From Nonlabens sp. Ci31 (GTDB taxonomy: Bacteria > Bacteroidota > Bacteroidia > Flavobacteriales > Flavobacteriaceae): 64,000 nucleotides of DNA. The notes beneath the pieces were generated by a model. That model was not told the origin of the DNA. It saw only the letters and a program-made list of their open reading frames with translations, and ran no database searches. Below are positions 7,840 to 16,691 of the stretch, piece after piece. The stretch lies in the NCBI RefSeq assembly GCF_012974865.1, contig NZ_CP043633.1:2539501-2603500 (forward strand). Reading direction: 5' to 3'. Made by a program: the position numbers and the translations under genes. The stretch's first letter is position 1. The number at the start of each line of letters is the position of its first letter.

Positions 7840-8973
7840 ATGAAAAAATTAAAAGTAGCTACAGTTGTAGGGACACGACCAGAAATTATTAGACTCTCGA
7901 GGGTTCTAGCAGCATTAGATGCATCTCCTGCAATAGAACACACTTTAATTCACACTGGTCAAAATTACGACTATGAATTAAATCAAATTTTCTTTGATGA
8001 TTTAGGTCTACGTAAACCAGATTATTTCCTTGAGGCAGCTGGTAAGAGTGCAGCTGAGACCGTAGGTAATATCATGATCAAAATAGATGTGCTTTTAGAG
8101 GAGTTAAAGCCTGAAGCCTTTCTAGTATTAGGAGATACAAATAGCTGTTTGTGTGCTATCCCAGCAAAAAAACGTCAAATTCCAATATTCCACATGGAGG
8201 CAGGAAATAGGTGTTTTGATCAACGAGTACCAGAAGAAACCAATCGTAAAATCGTCGACCATACGTCAGATGTTAATTTAACCTATTCCGATATCGCTCG
8301 AGAATATTTATTAAGAGAAGGTTTACCAGCAGATCGCATTATAAAGACGGGCTCCCCCATGTTTGAAGTTCTTAATCACTATTTGAGTGATATAAAAGCC
8401 TCCAATGTAGTTAAAGAACTGGGTTTAGAAAAAGGAAAATATTTCGTTGTTTCTGCACACAGACAAGAAAATATAAATAGCGATAGAAACTTTTTTAATC
8501 TTTTTGAAACATTAAATGAAATTGCAAAAAAGTATGATTACCCCATAATCTTCTCAACCCATCCTAGAACCAGAAATCGTATTGATACGGCTAAATTAGA
8601 GCTGAATAGAAACATAAGGTTCTTAAAACCGCTAGGTTTTAATGATTATAATAATCTACAAGCAAATGCATTTGTAGTACTTTCTGACAGTGGAACTATT
8701 TCTGAAGAGTCCAGTATTCTTAATTTTAGAGCGCTTAATATCAGAGAAGCTCATGAGCGTCCTGAAGCTATGGAAGAAGCATCCGTAATGATGGTCGGTT
8801 TAGAAAAAGAACGTATTTTACAAGCCCTAGAGCACGTGCAGTTGCAGCAAATAGATGAGCACAGAAGCATGCGATTAGTAGCAGATTATTCTATTCCTAA
8901 CGTAAGTGAGAAAGTAGTAAGGATCATTTTGAGTTATACAGATTATATAAGAAAGGTAGTTTGGCGTGAGTAA
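7840..8973 (+). CDS. capG: UDP-N-acetylglucosamine 2-epimerase-like CapG/FnlC
   Basis: A 377-residue non-hydrolysing UDP-GlcNAc 2-epimerase family member (WecB type). Motifs include VVGTRPEIIRL near the N-terminus, HTGQNYD, GDTNS, HMEAGNRCFDQRVPEE, SAHRQENI and SDSGTISEESS. In this operon it performs the C2 epimerization that completes UDP-L-FucNAc. Gene order capE-cupin-capF-capG and the WbuB-type transferase next door support CapG over a generic WecB. It lies 3 bp after capF, and its end may overlap the next frame. Confidence 0.92.
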   Translation: MKKLKVATVVGTRPEIIRLSRVLAALDASPAIEHTLIHTGQNYDYELNQIFFDDLGLRKPDYFLEAAGKSAAETVGNIMIKIDVLLEELKPEAFLVLGDTNSCLCAIPAKKRQIPIFHMEAGNRCFDQRVPEETNRKIVDHTSDVNLTYSDIAREYLLREGLPADRIIKTGSPMFEVLNHYLSDIKASNVVKELGLEKGKYFVVSAHRQENINSDRNFFNLFETLNEIAKKYDYPIIFSTHPRTRNRIDTAKLELNRNIRFLKPLGFNDYNNLQANAFVVLSDSGTISEESSILNFRALNIREAHERPEAMEEASVMMVGLEKERILQALEHVQLQQIDEHRSMRLVADYSIPNVSEKVVRIILSYTDYIRKVVWRE

Positions 8974-8989
8974 GTTAAAAAGAGAAAAA

Positions 8990-10198
8990 ATGCGCATTTT
9001 ACTGGTTACTCAATATTTTCATCCCGAAAATTTTAAGAGTACAGATATAGCATTTGAACTATCAAAAAAAGGTCATATAGTAACAGTATTAACTGGAATC
9101 CCTAATTATCCAGCAGGAAAATTCTTTCAAGGATACGGGATTTTTAAAAAGCGCAAGGAGACTATTAACAATGTAAGAATTATTAGATGTCTTTTATGGC
9201 CTAGAGGTAAATCATCTGGGTTTGAATTAGCACTTAATTACTTCAGTTGGGCTTTCTTTGCCTCTTTAAGAGGGGTTTTTCTCGCTTTTTCAAATAAATA
9301 TGATAAAATAATTGTTCATGAACCTTCTCCTATAACTCAAGGATTACCGGCCATAGTGATTAAAAGATTAATTAAAAAACCTATCATTTTTTGGGTTTTA
9401 GATTTGTGGCCTGACAGTTTAATATCAGCGGGGAATATTACTAATAAAAGAGTATTAAACTTCTTTGAAAAATTAACTATTTTTATATATAATAATTGCG
9501 ATAAAATTTTGATTAGTTCAAAGAGTTTTGAAAACTCTATCCTAGATAAAGGACAGCACAAATCAAAAGTATCTTATTTTCCAAATTGGTCTAAAGACCT
9601 TTCTTTGCAGGATAGCAGTATGTCTATACCCAAACTACCAGAAGGTTTTACGGTACTTTTTGCAGGAAATATAGGAGAGGCTCAAGATATGGACACTATC
9701 GTAAAGGCTTGCAAACTTTTAACTAAGGAAGATAATATTAGAATAGTTTTAATAGGCGATGGTAGAAAATCAACTTTTATAGAAGAAAGTATTTCTAATT
9801 TTGGTCTTCAAAATGTTTTATTTGCATTTGGTAGATTTCCTATAGAATACATGGCTACTTTCTATACTCAAGCTGACTCTTTGTTAGTGTCATTAAAAAA
9901 CGAGGAAGCTTTTACTAAGACAGTTCCAGCAAAAATGCAATCCTATCTAAGTATTAAAAAACCGATTATAGGTCTATTAAATGGTGAAGGAAGCGACTTA
10001 ATAAATGAAATATCCTGCGGTTACACTGCTCAGGCAGGAAATGAAGTCGATTTTGTTAGAGTGCTAAAACAATTAGCTAATACTGATAAAGCTACTCTTG
10101 ATTTAATGGGGCATCGTGGATATGATTATTTCAAATCTCATTTTAAAATTGAGTCATCAATGAATCAGTTAGAAAATGTTCTTTATGAAACAAAGTAA
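8990..10198 (+). CDS. wbuB: Glycosyltransferase family 4, WbuB-like (FucNAc transferase)
   Basis: A roughly 402-residue GT-B enzyme. Its N-terminus MRILLVTQYFHPENFKS is typical of WbuB, and it carries FAGNIGEAQDMDTIV, GDG and a late TVPAKMQSYLS donor-site region. WbuB-like proteins are encoded with the FnlABC genes and are thought to transfer L-FucNAc to the lipid-linked amino sugar. A GTG at 8966 is in frame inside capG, but the ATG at 8990 has an A-rich upstream stretch and begins exactly at the conserved beta strand. It overlaps the next gene by 14 bp. Confidence 0.85.
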   Translation: MRILLVTQYFHPENFKSTDIAFELSKKGHIVTVLTGIPNYPAGKFFQGYGIFKKRKETINNVRIIRCLLWPRGKSSGFELALNYFSWAFFASLRGVFLAFSNKYDKIIVHEPSPITQGLPAIVIKRLIKKPIIFWVLDLWPDSLISAGNITNKRVLNFFEKLTIFIYNNCDKILISSKSFENSILDKGQHKSKVSYFPNWSKDLSLQDSSMSIPKLPEGFTVLFAGNIGEAQDMDTIVKACKLLTKEDNIRIVLIGDGRKSTFIEESISNFGLQNVLFAFGRFPIEYMATFYTQADSLLVSLKNEEAFTKTVPAKMQSYLSIKKPIIGLLNGEGSDLINEISCGYTAQAGNEVDFVRVLKQLANTDKATLDLMGHRGYDYFKSHFKIESSMNQLENVLYETK

Positions 10199-11117
10199 TT
10201 TATTAATTTCAGGAGCCACAGGTTTTGTAGGTCAGAATTTAACTTTGTTTTTAAGTAACCAAAGTTTTGATATCATTCCTCTTTCGCGAAAGCAAAACAC
10301 TGAAAATACAATTACCTATGATCGGCTAGATAAAACAGATTTTGATCAATCAAATGCATTCATCCACTTAGCTGGTAAAGCACATGATTTAAAGAACACA
10401 TCACTTGATGAGGAGTATTATGAAGTAAATACGGAACTAACAAAGACACTTTTTGATTTATTTCTAGAGTCTAATTGCAAGACCTTTATATATTTTAGTT
10501 CTGTTAAAGCGGTTGCAGATCAAGTGGAAGGTATATTGACAGAGGAGCATCCATACCAGCCAGAAACAGTATATGGCAAGTCTAAAGCACTGGCAGAGCA
10601 ATATTTATTAAGTAAAGAATTACCAAAAGATAAACGTTTGTATATTTTAAGACCTTGTATGATTCATGGTCCAGGAAATAAAGGCAATCTAAATTTATTA
10701 TACAAAGTAGTTTTAAAAGGAATGCCTTATCCTCTGGCCGCATTTAAAAATAAACGATCATTTGTCTCCATCAACACCATTAATACGGTAATACACCAGC
10801 TGTTAACCCAGTTGCCTCATACAGACACATTTAATATGGCAGACGACGACGCTATATCCACTAATGAATTAATAGAAACTATTGCTAGCGCAATAGGTAA
10901 AAAACCTAAGCTTATGGCTGTAAACCCTAGTCTTATTAATGCCGTCGCAGGCTTAGGAAGCATTTTAAAACTGCCCTTAAATAAAGAAAGGTTACAAAAA
11001 CTGACAGAGTCTTATCAAGTAAGTAACAAAAAAATAAAAGCAGCCTTGCATATGACCACGCCATTAGACACTAAAATAGGGCTAGAGACAACTATTAAAT
11101 CATTTAAGAATACTTAA
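10185..11117 (+). CDS. NAD-dependent epimerase/reductase, WbpV-like
   Basis: About 310 residues; extended SDR with LLISGATGFVGQN at the N-terminus and the active site YGKSK. It resembles WbpV/WbfY-type UDP-4-keto-sugar C4 reductases, which are always paired with a WecA/WbpL-type transferase, here the next gene (TAATG overlap). Together with the downstream 4,6-dehydratase it would make UDP-QuiNAc, the likely initiating sugar. An ATG at 10176 is also in frame; ATG 10185 is preferred because it gives the usual short N-terminus. The dispersed palindrome encodes its LSRK near residues 33-36. Confidence 0.8.
   Translation: MKQSNLLISGATGFVGQNLTLFLSNQSFDIIPLSRKQNTENTITYDRLDKTDFDQSNAFIHLAGKAHDLKNTSLDEEYYEVNTELTKTLFDLFLESNCKTFIYFSSVKAVADQVEGILTEEHPYQPETVYGKSKALAEQYLLSKELPKDKRLYILRPCMIHGPGNKGNLNLLYKVVLKGMPYPLAAFKNKRSFVSINTINTVIHQLLTQLPHTDTFNMADDDAISTNELIETIASAIGKKPKLMAVNPSLINAVAGLGSILKLPLNKERLQKLTESYQVSNKKIKAALHMTTPLDTKIGLETTIKSFKNT
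10281..10293. repeat. Dispersed palindrome in the WbpV-like gene
   Basis: CTTTCGCGAAAGC lies in frame and encodes LSRK, followed by QN, exactly the peptide tail also found at the end of CapE. Confidence 0.8.
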
Positions 11118-12088
11118 TGCTATATATCACCGTCTTTATTTTATTAATCATTTGCTCTGTTGTTTATCTAAAAATAGCAGCCAAGTTTAATATCATAGAT
11201 AAACCTAATCATAGAAGTTCCCACACTCAGATTACTATTAGAGGTGGAGGCGTTTTATTTTATATAGGACTTCTTATATTCTTTATAAGTAGCGGTTTCC
11301 AGTATCCTTATCTATTTATAGGGGTCACTTTAATTGCTGGATTGAGTTTTGTGGATGATTTAAAACCTTTGCCACCTAGTTTGAGACTGCCATTTCAATT
11401 TACGGCTGCTATTTTAGTGCTTGTAGAGATAGGTCAAGTATTTCCTTTGTTAGGTATGGCGCTGCTGTTAATAGTAGCGGTAGGTTTTATCAACGCCTTT
11501 AACTTTATGGACGGTATTAACGGGATTACAGGGTTTTATACCCTAGCAGTCTTTGGTTTCTTAAGTTACTTCAATACTTTTATAGAAGAATTTATCCACC
11601 CAGATTTGCTGTTGTTTATATTGATGTCGGTTCTGGTTTTTGGGTTCTATAACTTTAGGAAAAAAGCACTGTTTTTTGCTGGAGATGTGGGTAGTATTTC
11701 GCTAGCGGTTATTTTTTTATTTGTCGTGCTTAGCTTTTACGATCATTTTACAGCACCTGTCGCAGTTCTTCTAGTCTCTGTTTACGGTGCAGATAGTGTC
11801 ATGACTATCATACGACGTATTTTGATGAAAGAAAAAATTACAGAAGCGCATAGGCATCACTTGTATCAATTATTTGTAGACTCTCAAAAACACAGCCATA
11901 TAGCCACGTCCTTTTATTATTTTATGATGCAACTAGTGATGTGTGCGGTTGTTTATTTTTCATTTAGATCAAGTATGGAACTGCAAATTGTAATTTCCAT
12001 ATGTTCTTTATTTATTCTTGCCGTTATCTATCTCATGCTGGTTCGTTATTTTCTTAACTTGAGCAGAACACCAATCACAAATGCTTAA
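11117..12088 (+). CDS. Undecaprenyl-phosphate sugar-1-phosphate transferase (WecA/WbpL-like)
   Basis: A 323-residue integral membrane protein with about ten hydrophobic segments and the WecA/MraY signatures DKPNHRSSHT, RGGG, the magnesium-binding FVDDLKPLP, and NFMDGINGI. It transfers HexNAc-1-phosphate or QuiNAc-1-phosphate from the UDP-sugar to undecaprenyl phosphate, initiating glycan assembly at the inner membrane. The WbpV-like partner upstream points to QuiNAc as substrate, as in WbpL. Its start overlaps the preceding stop and its end overlaps the aminotransferase start by 8 bp. Confidence 0.88.
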   Translation: MLYITVFILLIICSVVYLKIAAKFNIIDKPNHRSSHTQITIRGGGVLFYIGLLIFFISSGFQYPYLFIGVTLIAGLSFVDDLKPLPPSLRLPFQFTAAILVLVEIGQVFPLLGMALLLIVAVGFINAFNFMDGINGITGFYTLAVFGFLSYFNTFIEEFIHPDLLLFILMSVLVFGFYNFRKKALFFAGDVGSISLAVIFLFVVLSFYDHFTAPVAVLLVSVYGADSVMTIIRRILMKEKITEAHRHHLYQLFVDSQKHSHIATSFYYFMMQLVMCAVVYFSFRSSMELQIVISICSLFILAVIYLMLVRYFLNLSRTPITNA

Positions 12089-13214
12089 GAGAATTTATTT
12101 ATCACCTACAGCGTATTATTTTAAAGACAGCTTTAAATTACCAAGCGGTGAGCTATCTTATTCAGATATTTATAAGGATGTGAATGCTTTTGAAATGAGC
12201 ATAAAAACATATTTAGAAACAGATAAGCCCTGCTTAGCCTTAAACTCTGGAACGTCAGCTCTTCATATTGCTTTAAACTTGGCTGGTGTTACTTCGGGGG
12301 ATTACGTCTTGTGCCAGTCTCATACTTTTGTTGCTTCTGCTAACACTATTAGGTATCAAGGTGCAATTCCCGTATTTATAGATAGTGAAGAGACCACATG
12401 GAATATAGACCAGCAGTATCTTGAAAGTGCTGTAAAAGATTTAAATTCAAAAAATATTTATCCAAAGGCACTTATCGCTACGAGTCTATATGGAATGCCA
12501 TTTGAAGTTGATGCTATTGACGCTTTCGCGAAAGCGAATAATATAAAAGTTATTGAAGACAGTGCCGAAGCTTTGGGTAGTTCTTACAAGAATAGAAAAT
12601 GTGGCACTCTAGGTGACTACGGTATCTTGTCTTTTAATTATAATAAAATTATCACTAGTGGTGGTGGAGGTATTTTGGTTTGTAAAAATGAAGAAGAATA
12701 TTCAAGAGGATTAAAGCTAGCTACTCAAGCAAAAGAAAAGTCCATTCACTATCAGCATCAAGAGATAGGGTATAATTATAGAATAGGACATTTAAATGCA
12801 AAAATAGGTGTTGCCCAAATGAGTGTGTTGGAACAGAATATCAAGTCGAGAAGACAACTGAACGATTGGTATCGAAATTTGTTTGAAAATATAGAAGGAG
12901 TAGAGGTTCAGTTTGAAAAAAGTATGAGTTACCATTCCAACCACTGGCTTAGTGCTATACTAGTGGAGCCTTCACAAACAGCTGGAATCACTAGAGAAGA
13001 TATACGACTAGTTTTGGAAAAGGATCAGATAGAATCCAGACCGCTTTGGAAACCTATGCACCTGCAGCCTTTGTATAAAGATTATCCTTATTATGGTGCT
13101 AAAGTTTGTGAGACCTTATTTGAAAAAGGATTGTGCCTGCCTTCTGGTTCTAACATGACCGATGAGGATCGGGAACGAATAGAAAATGCCATCCAGCGAC
13201 TATTTAAAATCTAA
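12081..13214 (+). CDS. DegT/DnrJ/EryC1 sugar aminotransferase
   Basis: A 377-residue fold-type I PLP enzyme. It has SGTSALH (57-63), D160 of IEDSAEA, and the Schiff-base K189 in SFNYNKIITSGGGG. The sequence most resembles PglE/PseC-type aminotransferases that convert UDP-4-keto-6-deoxy-HexNAc to the 4-amino sugar. The PglF-like dehydratase downstream would supply that substrate, giving a bacillosamine-type precursor. No acetyltransferase (PglD) is seen nearby. The AFAKAN peptide (148-153) is encoded by the dispersed palindrome. Confidence 0.85.
   Translation: MLKRIYLSPTAYYFKDSFKLPSGELSYSDIYKDVNAFEMSIKTYLETDKPCLALNSGTSALHIALNLAGVTSGDYVLCQSHTFVASANTIRYQGAIPVFIDSEETTWNIDQQYLESAVKDLNSKNIYPKALIATSLYGMPFEVDAIDAFAKANNIKVIEDSAEALGSSYKNRKCGTLGDYGILSFNYNKIITSGGGGILVCKNEEEYSRGLKLATQAKEKSIHYQHQEIGYNYRIGHLNAKIGVAQMSVLEQNIKSRRQLNDWYRNLFENIEGVEVQFEKSMSYHSNHWLSAILVEPSQTAGITREDIRLVLEKDQIESRPLWKPMHLQPLYKDYPYYGAKVCETLFEKGLCLPSGSNMTDEDRERIENAIQRLFKI
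12521..12536. repeat. Dispersed palindrome in the aminotransferase gene
   Basis: A perfect 16-mer CGCTTTCGCGAAAGCG, read in the frame that gives AFAKA. Confidence 0.85.
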
Positions 13215-13690
13215 TACTTTGATCCTTATCTTATCAACAGTACGTGTCTAACTACATAGGCTGTTTGTTTTGTAGCCATACACCTATCAGCAAACCTTAA
13301 TTTAAAGATCAACAGGTAGAGAAGTCTATAGGTCATAGCTTTATGAAGTCTAGGTGATTTTTAATGCTCCTGTTCTAAAAAGTTCAAGTAAGGTTGGAGG
13401 AGCAATATTGGAGAAAGGTAAACGGTCTAGTAGACTTACTGTTCTCCAGTCTGTCAGCAGGCATTCTGCAAAAGCTATTTAGGAGTAACTTCCCCTATTT
13501 GGCGGAATAAGTCCTAGGGATTTATCTTGATAAATCGCAATTAACTTCGATCAATGTTTACAATTGTATTCGTTAATCGGTAAAAAATGCTGAAAAACGA
13601 AAATAAAATTTTTAAAGTTGAAAAAGGCAAAGAAGTAGCTAAGTTCGTGTTCACAAATGCTATAAATAGAATAAAAATTATAAATGAGTT
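13215..13690 (+). other. Hairpin-rich non-coding region, candidate structured RNA
   Basis: This 476 bp gap has several strong inverted repeats: 13333-13346 (TCATA/TATGA), 13365-13370 with 13399-13404 (TGCTCC/GGAGCA), 13410-13447 (GGAGAA, GTAA and GTC pairing with GAC, TTAC and TTCTCC around an apical loop) and 13519-13536 (GATTTATC/GATAAATC). No known riboswitch, RNase P, tmRNA or SRP signature is recognizable. A weak 40-codon ORF at 13587-13709 is in another frame. It could be the 5' leader of the small gene at 13691 or an independent RNA. Strand is assumed from the flanking genes. Confidence 0.4.
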
Positions 13691-13867
13691 ATGCGAAATA
13701 GAAAAATAATGTTTACCGTTTTTGCCTTTTTGGCAGTTGTCAGCTTTGCAAATGCACAAGTAAGTTTTGGTACTAATGTTGACGATCAAGCACCTATTCC
13801 CGGATTACTATTAGCTGCTCTAGCTGGTCTTGTGATAGGTGTACGAAAAATATACCATAAGAAATAA
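13691..13867 (+). CDS. Small signal-peptide/TM protein, 58 residues
   Basis: The ATG at 13691 opens a 58-codon ORF. Residues 1-23 look like a signal peptide ending FANAQ; then come a short acidic linker (VDDQAPIP), one hydrophobic segment (about 39-50) and a basic tail RKIYHKK. This layout resembles the short PID-CTERM-like proteins of Bacteroidota, with a sorting signal at the very C-terminus, though the match is only by architecture. A strong terminator follows 20 bp after the stop, so it is a discrete unit between polysaccharide genes. Function unknown. Confidence 0.6.
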   Translation: MRNRKIMFTVFAFLAVVSFANAQVSFGTNVDDQAPIPGLLLAALAGLVIGVRKIYHKK

Positions 13868-13886
13868 ATTTATTTTATTTAATTTT

Positions 13887-13918
13887 AAGGGCAATGTAGA
13901 TACATGGCCCTTTTTTTT
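13887..13918 (+). terminator. Intrinsic terminator after the small gene
   Basis: AAGGGC pairs with GCCCTT and the inner ATGTA with TACAT, followed by eight T. It ends only 24 bp before the dehydratase start, so that gene needs a promoter in the gap or read-through. Confidence 0.85.
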
Positions 13919-13941
13919 ACGCTATTTTTACGATCGGGGAA

Positions 13942-15891
13942 ATGAAAGCAGAATACTTCAGAAATAGAGTGGCTCAAATATTTTGGAATGGGGACAATTC
14001 TCTCCAATTCAAGAATTTAAGGTATCTACCACGTTGGGTGGTAGTGGCCATAGATCTCCTATTAGTGGTCATCTCTTTCTATTTTTCCTTTCTAATAGTG
14101 GATAATATAGCGTCTACTTTTTATAACGTGCTTTCGATTTATCAACAAGCAACATTTATAATTCTTGTTTACGTCGCTTCCTTTTTTACGTTCAGCACCT
14201 ATTCTGGCCTGATCCGTCATAGTACTTTTGTAGATATTTTTAAAATTGTGGTGGCTTGCTCATCAGCGATGTTAGTCCTGATAGCCGTCAACTACAGTTA
14301 TTATTTTGTTTATGGAGAAAAGGTATTTTTAATGCCATTTCTGATTGTTAACATGACCATCTCCTTTATAGCCCTTTTGTCCTTTCGATTGTTTGTAAAA
14401 AGAGTTTATTCTTTTGTTTCTCAAAACAAACGAAAAAGCTACAATGTTCTTATCGTAGGAGTCAATGACGATAGCATCGCACTAGCTGAAGCACTTTCCA
14501 CCTCAAAAAACCAAAACTTTAATCTTGTTGGTTTTATTTCTTTTAAAAAAGACCATCAGCGCATCAAAATTCTCGGAAAGCCTATTATCAAATACGGAAG
14601 TACCTTCTACGATAGGATTGCTCCTATGAAGGTGACTGGATTGATCATAGCAGGTTCTCAATTATCCATCAAGCAAAAAAACGAGTTGGTCGATAAGGCG
14701 CTGGCAAATGATTTAAAGATTTTCAATGTTCCTGATATCACTCAATGGACCGATAAAGAAGATGTTACTTCTAAAATTAAGGAAATTCAAATCGAGGATC
14801 TACTCGAAAGGGACGCTATACATTTAGAGGATTCGCAAATCTCTAACTATCTAAAAAACCGCAATGTTTTGATTACAGGGGGAGCAGGTTCCATAGGAAG
14901 CGAAATCGTACGACAAGTTTCCTGCTATCAACCAAAATGTATTCTTATTCTGGATCAGGCAGAATCCCCTTTGTATGATCTAGAATTAGAGTTAAAGGAA
15001 AAGTTTCCAAACATTTCCTATCAAGTAGTCTTAGCTGATGTTAGGCGAAAAGATCGATTGGAGCATCTATTTAGGGCCAATGATATTTCGGTTGTTTTTC
15101 ATGCCGCGGCCTATAAGCATGTTCCTATGATAGAAAAGAATCCTAGAGAAGCCGTTTGTGTCAACATTTTAGGTACGGTTAACTTAGCTGATCTTTCGGT
15201 AGCATATGGTATAGACCGCTTTGTTATGATAAGTACAGACAAAGCAGTGAATCCGACCAACGTTATGGGAGCCAGTAAAAGAGCCGCAGAAATTTATGTA
15301 CAATCTTTACAACAAAAAGCCGATGGCGAGACCAAGTTTATAACCACTCGCTTCGGAAATGTATTGGGATCTAATGGATCAGTCATTCCTTATTTTAAAA
15401 AACAAATTGAGAGTGGAGGCCCAGTAACGGTAACACATCAAGATATCATCCGTTATTTTATGACGATTCCAGAAGCCTGTCAATTGGTTCTTCAAGCAGG
15501 TACTATGGGTAAAGGTGGAGAGATTTTTGTGTTTGATATGGGGAAACCTGTAAAGATAATGGACCTGGCAGAGCGCATGATCAAACTTTCAGGCTTTAAA
15601 CCTTATGAAGATATTGATATTAAAATCATTGGTTTAAGGCCAGGAGAGAAGTTGTTTGAAGAGTTATTAAGCAACACCTCTACTGCTATGCCTACCCATC
15701 ATCAAAAAATAATGATTGCAAAAGACGACCCGCTTTGCTATGAAGACGTTTTAAATCACATTATCGAAATTGCCTCAGCAGCGCAGCAGGAGAATGAAGT
15801 TTATGTCGTCAGTAAAATTAAACAACTGGTACCAGAATTTATTAGTAAAAACAGTGTATTTGAACTGCTGGATAAAAACGTTAATCTATAG
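13942..15891 (+). CDS. UDP-GlcNAc 4,6-dehydratase, membrane-bound PglF/WbpM type
   Basis: A 649-residue protein with four N-terminal membrane segments (about 33-53, 70-90, 104-122, 130-152), a Rossmann CoA-binding-like domain (about 166-300) and a C-terminal SDR domain with TGGAGSIGSE (312-321), STDKAVNP and MGASK, the Met-xxx-Lys variant typical of retaining 4,6-dehydratases. It makes UDP-4-keto-6-deoxy-GlcNAc for the aminotransferase or the WbpV-like reductase upstream. Length and topology match WbpM/PglF/CapD. It starts 24 bp after a terminator. Confidence 0.92.
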   Translation: MKAEYFRNRVAQIFWNGDNSLQFKNLRYLPRWVVVAIDLLLVVISFYFSFLIVDNIASTFYNVLSIYQQATFIILVYVASFFTFSTYSGLIRHSTFVDIFKIVVACSSAMLVLIAVNYSYYFVYGEKVFLMPFLIVNMTISFIALLSFRLFVKRVYSFVSQNKRKSYNVLIVGVNDDSIALAEALSTSKNQNFNLVGFISFKKDHQRIKILGKPIIKYGSTFYDRIAPMKVTGLIIAGSQLSIKQKNELVDKALANDLKIFNVPDITQWTDKEDVTSKIKEIQIEDLLERDAIHLEDSQISNYLKNRNVLITGGAGSIGSEIVRQVSCYQPKCILILDQAESPLYDLELELKEKFPNISYQVVLADVRRKDRLEHLFRANDISVVFHAAAYKHVPMIEKNPREAVCVNILGTVNLADLSVAYGIDRFVMISTDKAVNPTNVMGASKRAAEIYVQSLQQKADGETKFITTRFGNVLGSNGSVIPYFKKQIESGGPVTVTHQDIIRYFMTIPEACQLVLQAGTMGKGGEIFVFDMGKPVKIMDLAERMIKLSGFKPYEDIDIKIIGLRPGEKLFEELLSNTSTAMPTHHQKIMIAKDDPLCYEDVLNHIIEIASAAQQENEVYVVSKIKQLVPEFISKNSVFELLDKNVNL

Positions 15892-15898
15892 AATTCCC

Positions 15899-15906
15899 TA
15901 CCTTTG
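15899..15906 (+). promoter_or_regulatory. -7 element of wza
   Basis: TACCTTTG lies 5 bp before the wza ATG, in the gap after the dehydratase stop. A start site about 4 nt downstream would make the mRNA essentially leaderless. No clear TTG -33 box is seen. Confidence 0.5.
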
Positions 15907-15911
15907 CCCAC

Positions 15912-16691
15912 ATGAAAAATTCCTTATTTAAAATAGGACTAATAGCCCTTTTTGTAACTATTCTTAGCTCTTGTGTTCCCAAAAGTAAAATCATCTATTT
16001 GCAAGATATTGATTCGCAGCTTCCGACAAAAGAACTTAATTATGAATCTATAATCAAGAAAGATGATGTTTTAAGAATTATCGTCAGTAGTGAGGATATG
16101 GAACTGGCTAGGCCCTTTAACCAGCTGTTGAATGCAACTGCAGGTAATGAGTTAGTTGTAAATGGACAAAATAAATTATTAGGACATTTAGTAGACAATG
16201 ATGGGGACATCAGTTATCCTTTGCTAGGTTCCATAAAAGTAGCCGGTAAAACAAGAAAAGAGCTTACTGATTTTTTACAGTCTCAAATTCGAGAACGGTT
16301 TGTAAAAGATGCTGTGGTTGATGTACGGATTGTTAATTTTAAAGTGACTGTCTTAGGAGAAGTAAATATACCAGGAACATTTGATTTGGAGTACAACCGC
16401 ATCACCTTACTACAAGCCATAGGCACCGCGGGAGATTTAACTATTTACGGTAATAGAAAAAATATTACGGTGCTACGTGATGTAAATGGTATTCAAAAAG
16501 TTCATAAAATAGACCTTACCAAATCCGACTTTATAGATTCTGACTTTTATTATCTTCAACAAAATGATGTTGTTGTTGTAGAGCCTAACTACGCTCAAGT
16601 ACAGGCAGCTGGCTTTAATAGAAACGCTTCTTTGTTTGTATCTATAGCTTCCGTCTTATTATCCCTAATCGTCATTATTTCAAGAAATTAA
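15912..16691 (+). CDS. Polysaccharide export outer-membrane lipoprotein (Wza/OPX)
   Basis: A 259-residue OPX family protein with a lipoprotein signal ending LSSC (Cys about 21), a polysaccharide export domain (about 45-130, with the DVLRI and GDISYPLLG blocks), one SLBB domain (about 135-215, VTVLGEVNIPG) and a C-terminal hydrophobic segment typical of Bacteroidota OPX proteins. It forms the export channel partner of the Wzc-like kinase whose gene abuts immediately. Confidence 0.88.
   Translation: MKNSLFKIGLIALFVTILSSCVPKSKIIYLQDIDSQLPTKELNYESIIKKDDVLRIIVSSEDMELARPFNQLLNATAGNELVVNGQNKLLGHLVDNDGDISYPLLGSIKVAGKTRKELTDFLQSQIRERFVKDAVVDVRIVNFKVTVLGEVNIPGTFDLEYNRITLLQAIGTAGDLTIYGNRKNITVLRDVNGIQKVHKIDLTKSDFIDSDFYYLQQNDVVVVEPNYAQVQAAGFNRNASLFVSIASVLLSLIVIISRN

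Noticed and set aside
13587-13709. A 40-codon plus-strand ORF overlapping the start of the small gene, and an opposite-strand ORF at 13541-13789.
   Set aside because: No recognizable sequence, lysine/asparagine-rich as expected from AT-rich DNA, and overlapping a better-supported gene.
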